Source: Stramentimicrobium sp964433555 (GTDB taxonomy: Bacteria > Atribacterota > Phoenicimicrobiia > Phoenicimicrobiales > Stramentimicrobiaceae). From it: 15,991 nt of DNA. The translations under genes and the position numbers were made by a program. This document shows positions 15,943 through 15,991 of the stretch, one piece after another. The notes under the pieces are model-generated. The model worked only from the letters and a program-made list of their open reading frames with translations. It did not search any database and had not been told where the DNA came from. Location of the stretch: positions 1-15,991 of the forward strand of contig CAYSRG010000037.1 of assembly GCA_964433555.1 (NCBI GenBank), given 5' to 3'. The number at the start of each line of letters is the position of its first letter. Position 1 is the first letter of the stretch.

Positions 15943-15991
15943 TGGTGGGCGGTACTGGGATTGAACCAGTGACCTCTTCCGCGTCAAGGAA
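15943..15991 (-). tRNA. tRNA-Val (GAC anticodon), 3' part
   Basis: The 3' half of a tRNA on the minus strand, cut by the window edge. The anticodon arm TTCC-TTGACGC-GGAA gives anticodon GAC, which reads GUC, with G at position 37. The variable loop AGGTC is followed by a T arm, CTGGTTCAATCCCAG, and an acceptor 3' strand ACCGCCC. CCA is encoded in the gene (15945-15943). The 5' half and D arm lie outside, so the identity rests on the anticodon loop. Confidence 0.93.

Overview
The window is a 16 kb block of bacterial housekeeping DNA, AT-rich apart from the rRNA. It opens inside a 16S rRNA gene read on the minus strand and closes inside a tRNA-Val gene, also minus. Nearly all genes are on the minus strand; the one clear exception is a class A penicillin-binding protein. 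The 16S sequence, the low GC and the mix of genes would fit an uncultured low-GC lineage such as Atribacterota (JS1/OP9-like) or a deep Firmicutes-like group. That is recall without a database search, so treat the taxonomy as tentative.

Layout in + coordinates: 5' part of 16S rRNA (1-912); its leader with two tandem promoters (about 913-1254); tyrS; queT-type transporter; a divergent promoter region; a PBP1A-type peptidoglycan synthase on +; mutS2, converging on it with a 10-nt gap; cvpA; pheT; pheS; a T-box leader (about 12058-12295); rplT; rpmI; infC; thrS; a hairpin terminator; and the 3' half of tRNA-Val(GAC). Read on the minus strand the order is tRNA-Val > thrS > infC-rpmI-rplT > T-box > pheS-pheT-cvpA-mutS2. 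This resembles the thrS/infC/rplT/pheST neighbourhood and the cvpA-mutS2 pair of many Gram-positive genomes, here without zapA, rnhC or polX.

The theme is translation: three aminoacyl-tRNA synthetases (four genes: tyrS, pheS, pheT, thrS), initiation factor IF3, ribosomal proteins L20 and L35, one rRNA and one tRNA. The most informative control element is a tRNA-Phe-sensing T-box upstream of pheST, with a UUC specifier, a stem III, a T-box sequence, an antiterminator and a perfect terminator. Its Stem I looks compact and seems to lack the usual distal module.

Several starts are non-ATG. queT and pheS start at TTG. infC almost certainly starts at ATA, eight codons upstream of the first GTG. 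cvpA has a conserved N-terminus with no ATG, GTG or TTG in front of it, so it probably starts at ATC or ATT.

I found no CRISPR array, mobile element, defence locus or unknown multigene system. The points worth following up are regulatory and start-codon details of known genes.
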